Below, piece by piece: positions 24,231 to 37,068 of a stretch of 64,000 nt of DNA. Numbering within the stretch: the first letter of the stretch is position 1; each line of letters starts with the position of its first letter. The stretch is from NCBI GenBank assembly GCA_025677815.1, contig JAIXMP010000030.1, positions 1 through 64,000 on the forward strand, written 5' to 3'. Source of the DNA: Phascolomyces articulosus. Its lineage: Eukaryota; Mucoromycota; Mucoromycetes; Mucorales; Lichtheimiaceae. The position numbers and the translations under genes are program-made. A model generated the notes under the pieces. The model did not search any database. It was given only the letters and a program-made list of their open reading frames with translations, and was not told where the DNA came from.

Positions 24231-26979
24231 ATGGACCTTTCACCTATTCAACTCCATTATTATAAACGCGAACTTATTCGTCTTGAATTACTTCGTGAAC
24301 TGGACCAATTTCGACGAAGTCCCGAAATTACAAACTTGTTATCCGAAAATGTCGATCCTACCAAGGACCCTTATCCATTCCTACGATACATTGCTCAAGA
24401 ATTCATTATCGAGTTTCCATTGTTAAAACGTGGCAACAAGCCTGAATTTTGGGAAAAATGTCAATTATTTTTGGATGAATTTTCCAAAGTCAAGTTGGAT
24501 ACTTATTCACCTCGTCGTACAGGAGCTTCTCAAAGACGCGTTCTCATGTACAAGGCAGAAAAATTATTAACTGTGGCCATGTGTGCTACAGTCAAGACAG
24601 TTCAACAGCAAGAAGAAGAAGAATTATTACGTCAACAACAATCGAGTCTTGTCGAACAAAAAAAGGATAATGTACAAGATCAAGCATTAGCAGAATCTTT
24701 GGACAAGAATATGACCTTGTTGGAAAATGAAGATCATTATTTGGAATGGATGGGATTTAATGGTTTACATATTGATGTGGTCACTGTCCGTGAAATAAGT
24801 GAAAAGCGTCATATTCGTGAAAAGTTACATGCCGAATTTGTGATTGCTACCTCTATCGCAGGAGATGATACCCAATATTATGTTGCTAGACGTCATGGTG
24901 ATTTCCGTACTTTGCAACAAGCATTAAAATCTGAATTTCCATTGGAAGATGTACCTGGTGTTCCTAAAAAAGCCAGTGACCCATCCTTTGAACGTGCTGG
25001 TACAGCTGAAGAAGAAGGTGAAGAACAACAAGAAGAAGGAGCAGTAACAGATGAACAAAAAGAACAAGACGACAAGAGTAAAAAGAAACCAAGTAAATTT
25101 GGTTCTTCCTCAGCTCTTTTGGGTTCCTCTTTATCTCATTTCCGTCGTGGTCGTTCACCTTCCAATCCATCTTCCGGTGGCAGTGATAATAGTACTACAG
25201 GTGGATTATACCGGGAAAAGGATCGATTATTACTCCGATCCTTTTTACATCGAGTTGCCACAGATCCTGTTTTGGCCAAAAGTGATACTTTCCGTCAATT
25301 CTTAACCCGGGATCCCATTACATTGACACCAGAACAAAAGACAGATATGGAAAGACGTCATCAAGTGGATCAAGCGCGTCATGCTGAAGAAATTCGGTTC
25401 AGAGATGAAGTGGACCGAAAAATGACAGAATTGAATGATTTGTTGGATATGCTCAAGAAACAAATATTACAACCTGGTGGTTTAAAGGAAGTGTTTCAAA
25501 TTATCAAGACAACTGATCGTATTGAGGATTTGCCTGAAGCAATGCGTAAAGCATTTGAATGGGGTCGTATCAAGTAAGTATGACTAACAAAGTAATGGGG
25601 AAAGTGTTTACTATTTGTTGTTGTTCCGTGTGTGTGCGTGTATGTTTTTGAGAACAGGGACCAGGAATTGTTTTTGAATACATTGATGCTAAACCACATG
25701 GACAACAACTTATTATAGCTTTGCATTTGTGCTTCATACCCAATTTGTTTCTTCGGATCGATCCGCCGAAAACATTGCCAATCTGAAACGAACCCATATG
25801 TTAATGCCTTATCGAGCCATTGCACAAATCTTGAAACTTTCCAACCCTTTCACCATGGTGAAAGGTGTACTTGACTTGTTCCTTGCCCAACCTTTAGGTC
25901 GACGTAGTTTATTGCAACGTATCATTGTATCTAGCATGCAAGATGGGGATCGTGAAGCTGAGAATGATATAAAAGAATTGGAAGCCAAAATCAATGATCC
26001 TATCCTGATTGGTAAAGTCAAAAATGCCATTAATACATCCATGCCATCTGAAGAACAAACACAACGTGTCTTTAATCGTCGTGCCAATCCAACCGAAGAA
26101 ACATTGGCCATGCTCAGAAATCCAGATATTGAACCTCAATTAACACCCAAACAAATTTTGAATTTACAATCCTCCAAGGATTTGGTCAATCAAGTTCATC
26201 ATTTATGGACTTTGTATGCTCGTCAACGAGAACATAAATTATTGGGTGATTTGATGTTCCAAGGTACCACAGGTGAATTGTTACGAGAAATCTTTGCTAT
26301 GTTTTATAGTCCATTGGCCCAAGTCTATCGTGCTGCGAATATCGGTGATTCGTTACAACATTTATCTGCTTTTATTGATGATTTGGTGAATGTCATTAAT
26401 TCCGTCAATGTATTGGATGCCAAGAATACAGCACAACCTTTTGTTCAATTGGTTCAACGTCATGAACAACAATTTTATACCTTTGTTCATAATGTCCATG
26501 CCAATGATACATCTCATTTGTTTGATGAATTGTTATCCTATGTTGACAACTTATTCAGTCTCATTGCCAATGGATTGAAAGAGCGTGTGGATTTGGATTT
26601 GATTGCTACGGAAGCTCAAGTCACGGAGAAAGCAGTATTACACAAGGATGTGGACGCTATTTGTGAATACCATCGAAAGAGAAAAGAACAACATTTGAAA
26701 CGTACAAGACAAAAATTAATGATGGAAGAAGATGAAGGAGATATGAAGAATGCATTTGACTTTTTACCCAACAGTGCTGAAGTATTGCGTATGATGGACG
26801 ATTTGGCAGAATTGGATCAAGAAGATGAAGAAGAAAATGATCATACGATCACCGGAAGCAGTCAATCATTATTGGATGAACATGAAATGTTAATTGCACC
26901 ACCTGAACTGCAAGCTATTCCCAATGTGGTTCCAGTGTTTGTGCGTCATGTTGCTCAAGTGATGAACAAGAATGTATAA
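24231..26979 (+). CDS. PXB-PX-DUF3818 domain protein (yeast YPR097W/Lec1-like)
   Basis: This is a phosphoinositide-binding peripheral membrane protein; yeast relatives influence lipid and ergosterol handling. Two exons (24231-25573 and 25719-26979) give 867 aa. The N-terminal PX-associated region has LHYYKRELIRLELLRELDQF. The PX domain begins near residue 200 (EFVIATSIAGDDTQYYVARR, HGDFRTLQQALKSEF) and resumes after an acidic and Ser-rich insert with LLLRSFLHRVATDPVLAKS. The large C-terminal DUF3818 part includes LKRTHMLMPYRAIAQILKLS and GVLDLFLAQPLGRRSLLQR. The intron must run 25574-25718: the acceptor at 25718 restores EWGRINFAFVLHTQF, which aligns with the family. It appears intact. Confidence 0.88.
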
Positions 26980-27413
26980 ACAGATATGCCTTTGTTCATA
27001 TGATTTAAATGCAATATTTTTAATAAGTAAAATAATAATAATAACTCTTTTGTAATAATAATAATAATTGTTTTTTATTATTTCAATATTGTCTTTTAAA
27101 CAATAATAACAATATGGCCAAGTTCCAAAAAAGAAAGAATAGAAACAAAAAAAAAATTTGTGGGGGAAAAGTCTACTGCCTTACCGTATATCTTTTTTTT
27201 AAGGATAAATAATACATAACGAGAAAAAAAATGTGAAAAGCTTTTACAAAAAAGAAAAGAAAAAATGAGGAGAAGAGGTATATTGGATATATGAATGAAT
27301 GAATTGGGGAAAAAAAAAGATAGTTTATGCATATAAAGAAAAAAATGAAGGATATATAAAAATGAATACACTATAACAAAAAAAAAAAATAATTGAAAAA
27401 TATAAAAAAAAAA
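26980..27413. other. Intergenic between converging genes
   Basis: AT-rich 3' flanks of the PX-domain gene and of the convergent small gene; ATA/AAT microsatellites; no gene. Confidence 0.5.
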
Positions 27414-27953
27414 TCACTTCTTTCGAGCATATTCAATATGTTTTTGAACAATAGACTCAGCAATCTGTTGAACATTGACATTACGACGTTGAGGTGTTGA
27501 AGAAGGTGTTCTCCAACGAGGAATACCAGGAGCCGATTTGGATCTTCTTCGACGATAAGCTGCTGCCATTACAGCATTACGTTGATTAGGACAATGAGGA
27601 CGCATGGCACTGGTTTTTGACCATTCTTGTTGATAAGCTTCATACATTGATTGATCTAGTTCAATCGCATCTAGTAAAACTTCAAGTGACAAACGTTCTT
27701 GTTTTTGTTTTTCTTGTTCTATTTGTTGACTTGGTAACCGTGTGGGCATGGATGTCGTTCGAATATGATTTTTATTATTATTAGTACCATGATGAAGAGT
27801 GGTTGTAGGTGTTGGTGTGGGTGGAGGTGTTTGGTCTTCAATTGTTTTACAAAATGCATGAAAAGAAGGTAGCACAGGTTGTTGTGGTTGAGGTTCTTGT
27901 TGATTCATCATGATAGAATGATGCTTTGTTTTGTTAAAAGAAGACATCCACAT
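27414..27953 (-). CDS. Small basic protein of unknown function
   Basis: A single-exon frame of 179 aa starts at ATG 27953; in-frame ATGs also lie at 27947 and near 27,911. The N-terminal half is Gln/Pro/Thr-rich and low in complexity (PPPTPTPTTTLHHG). The C-terminal ~90 residues look structured: QERLSLEVLLDAIELDQSMY, EAYQQEWSKTSAMRPHCPNQ, an Arg/Ser-rich AAAYRRRRSKSAPGIPRW, and a helix ending IAESIVQKHIEYARKK. I do not recognise a family. Arg-rich SKSAP and STPQRR segments suggest phosphorylation or nucleic-acid contact, which is inference only. The frame length and non-random composition support a real gene. Confidence 0.55.
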   Translation of the reverse strand: MWMSSFNKTKHHSIMMNQQEPQPQQPVLPSFHAFCKTIEDQTPPPTPTPTTTLHHGTNNNKNHIRTTSMPTRLPSQQIEQEKQKQERLSLEVLLDAIELDQSMYEAYQQEWSKTSAMRPHCPNQRNAVMAAAYRRRRSKSAPGIPRWRTPSSTPQRRNVNVQQIAESIVQKHIEYARKK

Positions 27954-30169
27954 TGTTGTAATTGTTGGATATTTTTTTTGATACGTAATAATAAAATAAC
28001 AGATTTATACTCAAGGTTTTTGAAACACTGACAGAAAGAAGAATGATGATGAAAGTAAAAAAAAAAGTAAAGAAAAAGCAATTTTTTCATCTCACTTTTT
28101 ATGTATTCTTTTTTTTGGGGGTGTTTTTTTTTTACTCCTGAATTCCAATCCCATTTTGATATTGACCAACCTATATTTTATGGGATGTATTATGTATTAT
28201 GTGTATGTGTGTATGGGTTGGTGTATATAAATACACATATTATTATTATGGATGAGATAATAAAAGAGGATTCATCTTTAATGAATAAGAGATGTTGCAC
28301 TGGTTGATGTTGTTATTGTTTTGCATCTTTCCTCCCTTTCTTTTTCTCCCTTCTCTCATCCTAAAGAGAATCTCATCTCATTTATAATTAGAAGAATATG
28401 GATGCCATCAAATAATATATACCGTAATAAGTTGCTATATCCGTCGTTTACTACAGGTTATTTATTACTATTAAAAGATGAAACCTTTCTTTTGGTTATT
28501 TTAAGGATACAAAAAGACCAACCATTCGGAAATGAAGTTTCTTACAGTATTATCTTTTGCCTAATCTGTTGTTACTTTCAATAAAATTTAAAAAGAAACT
28601 TCAACACGCTTTTTAATTTTAATGCTACGAAAAAAATAAAATAACTGTTACGAATTTCATCTTTAAAAAAAGTGGCACGTGCGCGTGGCACACATCGTTC
28701 ATTTTGAGTTTCTCTTTTCTCCTTTTTTTTTCTTATTCTTCGGTCGTTGTTAGTTTTATTAATTGTCGTTGTTGTTGTTGTTGTTGTTGACAATAAGATC
28801 TGACATAATGATGAGAAGAACGTGTCGGGTGATTTATAAATCATGAATTTACTAGTTACTATTAATAACTTATTGTTCTATAGTAAGGTATATATATATA
28901 TACATATATAAAGAATGACGCAGCAGAAGATGAAGAAGAGGTATTTATTATGCAATTATTTATGCATCTCTACTTGGGATCAACTACATACATAATCGTC
29001 AATAATTATTAGTTTATTTATTGATAATAATTATAAAAAAAATCAACATTGATTGATATAAATGCTTAATAAGAGCATAGTTGGTTAGTAGTAAATATTC
29101 ATAAAATAATAATAATTAATAATAATGATAAATAATGAATATTAATAATAATAAATGGGGCAATTCTAACGAAAAAAAATCATTATGCAGTAAAAAAAAA
29201 AAAAAAAAGAAAAAAGAAAACTGGTTGGTACCTGCGCGGCGGATCCACAAGTAATACTCAGACCGATGATTTTTGCCATTGTAGGAGGATGATGATGATG
29301 ACGATGTGTACATATCGACTTTTTTTTTCCGCCCCTTTTTTTTTTCCCTTACTCATCTCAAGGAGGAAGAAGAGTTCAAACAACATTCCAGTGGACTGTT
29401 GTTTTATATGAACGCATCATCGACTATATGCATTCAGACAAAAAACAACTCAGCAAAAAGAAGAAACTTGTTCATCATCAGAATTATCATAATATGGTTA
29501 ATCTTCTCCTTATTTCTCTATCTATTAAATCCATAATTATTATCCATTTCTATACTATTCACGCGTTCTACGTATAGCATAGTCATCTATTATCGTATGA
29601 TATATCATTATATAACTTTACAACTTTGCTTTCTTTATCATTCTCCTTATATTCATTTGATCATCCATAAAAAAAATTGTTTCTATGCCAAAAAAAAAAA
29701 AATTATCCTTTATACTGACTTTTTTTTTGTTTTTTTTTTTTTTGGCTGCAACTCTTAATAAGTATATATAGTCTCCCTGCGTTTTTTTTTGACAAAACGT
29801 ATTAAAAACCCCGCCTTTCTTTTTTTTTTAAGGGATCTTGCATGATCTTTTTGTTTCGTTTTATAATATAATAATAAAAGAGTTCTGTTTGTCACTGTTG
29901 TTATATATTATATAAACACGGGGAAAGGGATCCTAAGGTACCTAATGTAACATATAAGATATATATAAAGACATATATATAAAGACATATTCATCACAAT
30001 TAAATAAATGAAAATGAATTAAATAAATGTTGATATATATATATAGTAAATTTATATAATTTGAAAAAGAAGAAATATGTAATAAATGTAAGGTATTTTG
30101 CATGGTATGATGTGATATGATATGATATGTTTTGTTTTGTTAATATTAAATGTACAATAATTGGGGAAA
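27954..30169. other. Long intergenic region, microsatellite-rich
   Basis: About 2.2 kb has no supported gene. It contains GTT/CAA trinucleotide runs (~28,760-28,790), homopolymer A and T runs, GATGAT runs (~29,290) and AT dinucleotide runs. It probably includes the promoter of the 27,953 gene and the long 3' flank of the GPCR gene. Confidence 0.5.
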
Positions 30170-33100
30170 CTAAAAATTTCTTCGAAATGGGTTATATTGA
30201 TTACTACTATTGTTGTTGATATCATTATTATCATTATTATTACTATTTTCGAATGTTCTTCTTCTCCGTTGTTCAACTTGTTGTCGACCATCGTCAGTTG
30301 TTGTCCAAAATGATAATTGATCAGTAATACTTGTTGTTTCAACGTCTTGTAATAAGTTGTTGTTGCTGTTGTTGTTGTTAGATTTCTTTTTTGAGTTATT
30401 ATTTGTTTTTCCTTCTTCTGTTGGATGATCCATCGGATCCATTGAATGATGATTATTATCAGCAGTAGATGCACCATGATGATCAATAAAGTCATCTTCA
30501 TCATCTTCATCATTGATATCATGATATTCGTCCCTTGTCGATAACATACTTGTCATTGTTGTTGTTGTTGCTGTCACATTACTTTGATGCTGTTGTAGAG
30601 CACCGAAAGGTGCTATTAATTGCTGTTGTTGCTGTTGTCGTTGGGCTATGACGGAGGGTGAAGCATGGGTTGAAGAATTGAAAAATGCTTGTTGACATTG
30701 TTGTAGTTTATTATATATATTGAATCGTTCATACCATAGATCTAAATCTTCATGACGTGCCACTTGTAAAAGTACATCAGAATGTCCTGCACCATGGATC
30801 TTGAGAATATATTCTCCTGAAAACGAGGATAAAATAGATGCTTCCTTGTAATGAAAAACAAGACCTTTATGTGATTTGTCCTAGGATAAAAATAATAAAG
30901 TAAATTACATTTGTTACTTTTTTTTCATCATGCTTCCCTTTTATTTTTTTTATTTTTTTGTCACACTAGCTTTTATACTTACAGAAACAAATGAAAAGTA
31001 ACCAACACGAGGAAATAAAACAATATGTTTCATATCCCATGCACCAAGATGTGGAAAATAACGATAAACAACTTGAACTGGCATTTGACATTCATATGCT
31101 TCAGCATCCATGTGTAAACCATCTCCTGTTGTCAGCTGATGTCGTTGATGCACTCGTTGACGTGATGATGATATAGATGAACGACGTTGTAATCCATTAC
31201 TACTATTATCATTATTATTGCTGTAATGTTGATTGCTTACTCCAAATGGACCTGTCGAACTATTCAACATACGATTGATACTAATAATTTCTCCAGCAGG
31301 TAATGATTGCATATGATTATTATTAGATTGTCTACTACCACTATTACTGTGATTGTAATGATGATTGTTATTTCCCCAACGTAATTGATTCATATTGGAA
31401 AGTCGACCAACTGATTTACGAGCATGTGGATTATCCTTGATATAAATGGTATGAAGTTTAGGGAGATAAAGTACTAAAAGTGAGATTGTACTTCCCCATA
31501 CAATCATAGCAGAGGAAAGGTAATGGCGTGTAAAATAATCGGCTGTTGCTGTGCGAAATACAACAAACCCTATAAATGCTGAAAAAAATATATTACTATA
31601 ATACGATTTTTGAAGAATTTAGTTTGTTGTATATTTGGTATATATATTTGTAGTGTTAGTAATTTTTTTCCTTCTTATTATTTTATGTCATTTTAATATG
31701 TAAGGCAGGGAGGAAAAAATAAACAAAAAAAAAAAAACCTTACTAGATAGCTAAACCAATATACTTGGATTCTCCATATTTTGGTGTGCGTTTAGATACT
31801 GAGCGTGTTCTTATTGCCAAGAGAACGGCAACTGCCAAGAATAAAGCAGCGACCAGAGTAATTAATCCAATAAGTCCATTTTGAGATCCATAGTCACATC
31901 GGGTATAATAAGTGCTTGTTGAAACAGGTACATCAATTGTTCGTATGTTTGGACTTGTCGTTGGTAGCCATATTAATAACGTAATCTTTTATAAAAAAAA
32001 TTGGGTTCATTGAATAAATAGTAATGATAGTACCTTTTTTCTTTTGCTAATACTACGTAAACCATGGGATAATATGGGATTATAAATATAGAAATACACT
32101 TACTACTGGAGCTAATAAACAGCTACAACAAATACGAAGTAGATTTCGGTCGGACATTAATGGACCCGAAATATAAATATTATTATGTACTTGATAGATA
32201 TGGTATAATTTAACACTAAGGCAACTATGATTAAAAAAAAAAAGGAGAAGTTAGAATTACAACGTATGACTATGTGTGTATGTTTTTTTTTCTTCCAAAT
32301 ATATCCTATTTATCTATTTTTATATATCTATAATAATTACCTCAACACTAGCCCAAAACCTAAATGAAATGATATTGGTATAACAAAACAATCCAATCGA
32401 TTACGATCGGCAGAAAAGAAAAATGCAGATATATACAATAAGATAAATCCCGTCAACTCCAAAAAACAAGAGAGTCGTGTAGAAACATTGGTTTGGTGAC
32501 GATGTTTATGAAGTAATACAGAAAGAGCCGAAAAAAGGGCCATAAAGACACCAAAAGAAGCAAACGCAACGATAATAAGTGAGATGGCAGTATGATAACC
32601 TGGATTGATGGATCTTTTTTCAGGCATGCCTGTAGGTGCCATGGTAGATCCATGGTAGTAAATAGGTGGTGAAGTCAAATTTAGTTTTCCAGCAAAAATC
32701 GAACCAATTTGAACATCGTTGCCATATTGTAAATTATAAACACGAAAATTTCTATACAATACATATAACATTAAAAAAAGTTAAAGCATAGAGTGTGAAT
32801 CATCACTCACTCTTATAAATCCCTTTGTTGCTATCTTACCCTGTAGTTCGATCACCATCTTGATTATAAACAATAGGACCGTCTGGTCCTTCCCATCCAG
32901 TATTAAACGCAGTTGGGACGAGAGTATCCCCAAAATTACCCGTTGATAAATTATATAAAACAGAAGTTTGGTTTGGTGCTGAGTTGTTATGAAGTGTTTG
33001 ACTAAACCCTTGAGCCATCGTCATTAAACACGAGTAGGCCATGCTATATAAATTGTAGATACAAATTTTATTAGTACTAGCATCTATCTATGTTTTTTTT

Positions 33101-34868
33101 ATTTATTGAATATAAAAAGATTCAATAAAATATATTACCCAACATGTGAGCCCAATTGAGACGTTCCTCCATAAGGATATCTATATATATATATATATAT
33201 TTTTTAAAAAAAAAGCAATTAAGCATATAAAGAAAAAAAAAATGGATATATAAAAATAATAAAGAGAAAAAAATAATAGATTTGACAAGACTTACAAAGC
33301 AGGATCCAACCGCGACCATTTTTCCAAAAATTGATCATAAGGAGGATAGCCTGATAAATCCATACCTTTTCGAAATGAAAATATACCACCTGAAAAAGCA
33401 TCATCATAAGAGATGGGAGAGGTATCAATGGTTGTCCATGCAAGATAATCCAAAGGTGTTACCCATCCTAGAGAAGAAACTGTTTTATTACTATCCAATG
33501 TTTTTTGGGATACATCTTGTTGTCCCACATGGGTAGCCTCGCTCAATTGTTCTCCTTGACTCCGCCGATATAAAATATCATTAAACCGAGTAATAGCATT
33601 TTGTAAATCTTGCAATGGGCCAGGAATGAGCCATACATGATTTTCATCCATATATCCACGATGAGCAGCTACAGTTAATGCAGTTGTTTGAGCATCCCCC
33701 TGGGCAGCGACAAGAATAATCCGTACACCAGAAGATAAAAACTCATCAATATCTTTGGCCACTTGACTAATAGAGGTAGTATCATCATAAAATGATTGAT
33801 ACGTTTGAATATGAACACCTTGAGTTTTGGCATTCATAATAATATACTGTGATACTATTTATATATATATAATTAAGAATCATCATGGTAGCATAATAAT
33901 TAAAAGAGTTCTTCAATGACGTCCAAAAGTACCATTTATTATGAACTTACACTGTTTTCCAAAATCATCGTCAGAATAAATCATACCAATGACTGGCCAC
34001 CCTCGACTTGTTACAAAAGAAAGTGCAGCATCTGCAGAAAGTTGGGAGGTTTGAGAAGTTCGAAAAAAATGACCATATTGTGATCTATCCGAAAGTGATG
34101 CTATAGATTACAATAGTGTGTTATTATAGTTACATAACAACGTAGTAGTAGTAGTAGTAGTAGTAATGGGATGATCATAAAGGAAACAAGGGGTGTGAGT
34201 ATACAAAACAAGAGGAATACATCTTTTTGTTGTTTGTTTTTAAATATATATACCTGCCACAGCTGTATATGAACATTGTGGAATTTGTAATGTACTTGTA
34301 ATAAGAGCAGATAATGAAGTCCAAGAAGAAGAGATATCACCAATAACACCAATAACACCTTGTTGAACAAGAGAGACAGCAGCCACTACAGCTTCAGTAA
34401 TAGCACCTTGACCTTCTGTTTGTTTTGGAAATGAATCCTTTTCTATCAATGTAATATAGGCCCCAGGAATTATTTCCTGCACATTGATTTCTGCAGCAGC
34501 CATTCGAACAGCTGATGTCCCACTATATTTTTTTTCCTTATTTAGCTTTTTTTTTGATAAACTCACAACCCTTTTTTTTGAGTAACGTATTCTTTTTTTC
34601 TCTTGTTTCCATTGATCCCAATTATTAATTTTTTTTTTTACCTAAGAGTTAATTGTCTTGTATAATTATCATTTTTTTGATGAAAAGGGGCTAAAATACC
34701 AATCTTGAGTTCAACGCGTTGAGGAGGTGGTGATCGTGGTGAAATAAAAGTAGATCCATTATAACGAAAAACACTAAATTCATAACCTGTGACTTCATCA
34801 GTGAAATGAGAAATACTTCCAATGTTATGTATATTTGTGTCTATATCATCAATGGCTTGATGATTCAT
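30170..34868 (-). CDS. Class C (GABA-B/metabotropic-like) G-protein-coupled receptor with PH-like C-terminal domain
   Basis: This is a plasma-membrane receptor with a periplasmic-binding-protein-type ligand domain. Eleven minus-strand exons (34868-34642, 34522-34254, 34100-33951, 33854-33296, 33180-33139, 33043-32840, 32751-32341, 32224-32104, 31985-31744, 31595-30983, 30880-30170) join in frame to about 1,182 aa. The ligand domain shows LKIGILAPF, AVRMAAAEINVQEIIPGAYI, GVIGVIGDISSSWTS and WPVIGMIYSDDDFGKQ. Seven hydrophobic segments follow (from YHTAISLIIVAFASFGVFMA to FIGFVVFRTATAD and LLVLYLPKLHTIYI). The cytoplasmic tail has Asn/His-rich linkers around a PH-like block (VLFPRVGYFSFVSDKSHKGL, EYILKIHGAGHSDVLLQVAR, LDLWYERFN). 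A hydrophobic frame continues upstream of ATG 34868, so a signal-peptide exon is probably missing from this model. Confidence 0.82.
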
Positions 34869-36739
34869 AATTGAATGGAAGAATAAATATAAATAAATGG
34901 GGAAAATTGACAAGATGGTTATTATATTATTATTATTATAAGTAACTAACGTTATATGTAAATAAGAAAAAAAAAGGTAAATAGTAATAGTAGCTTATAG
35001 TGATTGTGGATACCCCTTTTCCTTTTCTTTTTCTTTATACCATTTTATTTATCCATTGAGTATGATATGTAAATGTAGAGATAAAGTGTGATATATTAAC
35101 TCACTAATATAACTTTTACAATTCACTCCTCCTCCTTCCCCCCCTTATTTTTATATATTTTTAGTTATTTGTTCTTGCATCAAAGTGCATATCACAGTAT
35201 CATCAACTTTCTTCAAAAAGTACCGTGTTGTTAAGGGGAAGAAGAGAAGAGAATAAATAAATATATAAATAAAACCATCATCATCGTTATGGCTTAAAAG
35301 AAGATTGAATTGTATATAAAACATTTCATTCCCCAATTAAATAGAATGATAAATCATCGATCAACCAAATATACTCCTTTTACAGCTTTTCTGGCAGCTC
35401 CTGAATAATGGTGCAATTGCGTAATTACTTCTTGCTCAGCAGAATAAAAACACAATAAAAAAAGAGGATTACCTTCTTGATAAATTATTATGGTTAGAAC
35501 TAAACTTTTAAAAAAATGATTACTACTTTATATACTTTTGTTGACTAATAAATCTCGCAAATGATTATCATCCTGTAACTATTATTGATTCATTGTTAGA
35601 AACTTTTTTTTTTTACTACGTAAAATTAAAAGATTGGCGAAAAAAAAAAAAAAAAAACTCGTAGCAAAAAGACTGTAGATCGCTCAATTATATAGGAAAT
35701 GCCCAAACTCTAAGGAATCAGTCCATTACATTAGGATCAGTCATACAATATATAATTCTATAAAAATGAGATATACTAGCTTGGAAAGGATTTTCCTATA
35801 CCAAAAATTTCCAAAAAAAAAGGTGAGTTTTTTTATTATTACATCCCCCTAGTAGATGTAATATTCTTCCAATGGGATTTACAATAGTTTCACATTAACA
35901 TATAAAATAAACTAAAATCTTATAATTAAGAGCAAGGAAGAATTGGTAACTATTATGGTAGGATAAAAAGTGGAGTAGTTCAAATAAATATGCAACAAGT
36001 AGGATGCAGTTATATGCATCAATTAGAGATAAGGGATCAATGTATTATTAATAATAATAGTAAGAGTTATCTTTCACTGACATTGGGTCTACCAACAAAA
36101 AACAAGATTTTACATACGTGCGTATATAATAATCTGTATTCATAATACATATCAAAATTAACATATTTCTTTTCTCTACTAAACACCAAAATACTAAGCC
36201 CATCAGTATTATATACTACAAGTCAAAGCCATCTTTTACTTTTATTACTACACAAAATCATCGTTATCAAAACGAATGGCACCACTTCCTAAATAAGTTC
36301 ACCCTTATTTACAGTCACCCCCGCTGTGTGCAGATTCTACGTTAATGCAACAACGTTTTTTTTGGAATTGTCTCAAAAGCATAAGAAAAACTGTAGTTTG
36401 CAATTACACGTCGTTGATCTCAACGAGTTTAATAAACGGTTACCCACTCTGGTACCATGCTGCGACATGGCATGAGTCTGTTAGGTATATTTATATTATT
36501 TGGGAAGGTGTTGCGTTTTTGGAAATGTGATAATGTGACAAAAATATGAAGGGTGCGGGGTGGGGAAAAGAAAGATTATGATCCTGCTGAGTGAAATTCA
36601 TAACGCGAGAATCTTCATTATTGATTTATGGAGTGTGTAAAAGTACCACACTGTTGTTTATAATAAAAGCACCACTGTTAATCTCCTTTTTGAAGTATGT
36701 TTCATTGGTCTTTTGCTAATAATATATGATGCTCTAAAT
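34869..36739. other. Intergenic region upstream of the GPCR gene
   Basis: Very AT-rich. The first ~100 bp upstream of 34,868 encode a hydrophobic stretch in frame with the GPCR and may be the end of a signal-peptide exon. The rest holds homopolymer runs and no recognisable gene. Confidence 0.45.
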
Positions 36740-37052
36740 ATAATGTTTAAAAGAACAACAAGAAATATATAATAATCACTGCCATTTACTACATGAAGAA
36801 CATTTGGATAGATGCTAGTATATTGATACAATTATTCATAAAGAGTGTGAATTATGGTCCTGAGAATACAATGATAAATAAATGTCTTTCCTTGTTTTTC
36901 TGTTACAATTCTTCTTTGTTAAAACAAATTAATATTTTTAGTATACTATTTGTAAAATCATATATATTCTCTTCACATTGTATTTTTTATTCTAAGCATG
37001 CTTGTATTGTTTTTAAATATGCAATAGTCGTCTATGGGATATATAGATTCTA
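36740..37052. repeat. Flank duplicated beside both LINE copies (copy A)
   Basis: This ~310-bp stretch closely matches 56,762-57,078: shared landmarks include CATTTGGATAGATG, AATTATGGTCCTGAGAAT and TCTAAGCATGCTTG. Both copies lie immediately beyond the 3' (poly-T on this strand) end of a LINE copy, which suggests a segmental duplication. Confidence 0.8.
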
Positions 37053-37068
37053 GGTAATTATGTAGTAA

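Noticed and set aside
25630..25718. A middle exon in the PX-domain gene beginning at GACCAGG
   Set aside because: That frame ends in TAG at once. Splicing from 25573 directly to 25719 restores the conserved EWGRIN...LKRTH block.
33219..33443. Minus-strand 74-codon frame overlapping the GPCR
   Set aside because: It is out of frame with the continuous receptor model and spans a splice donor.
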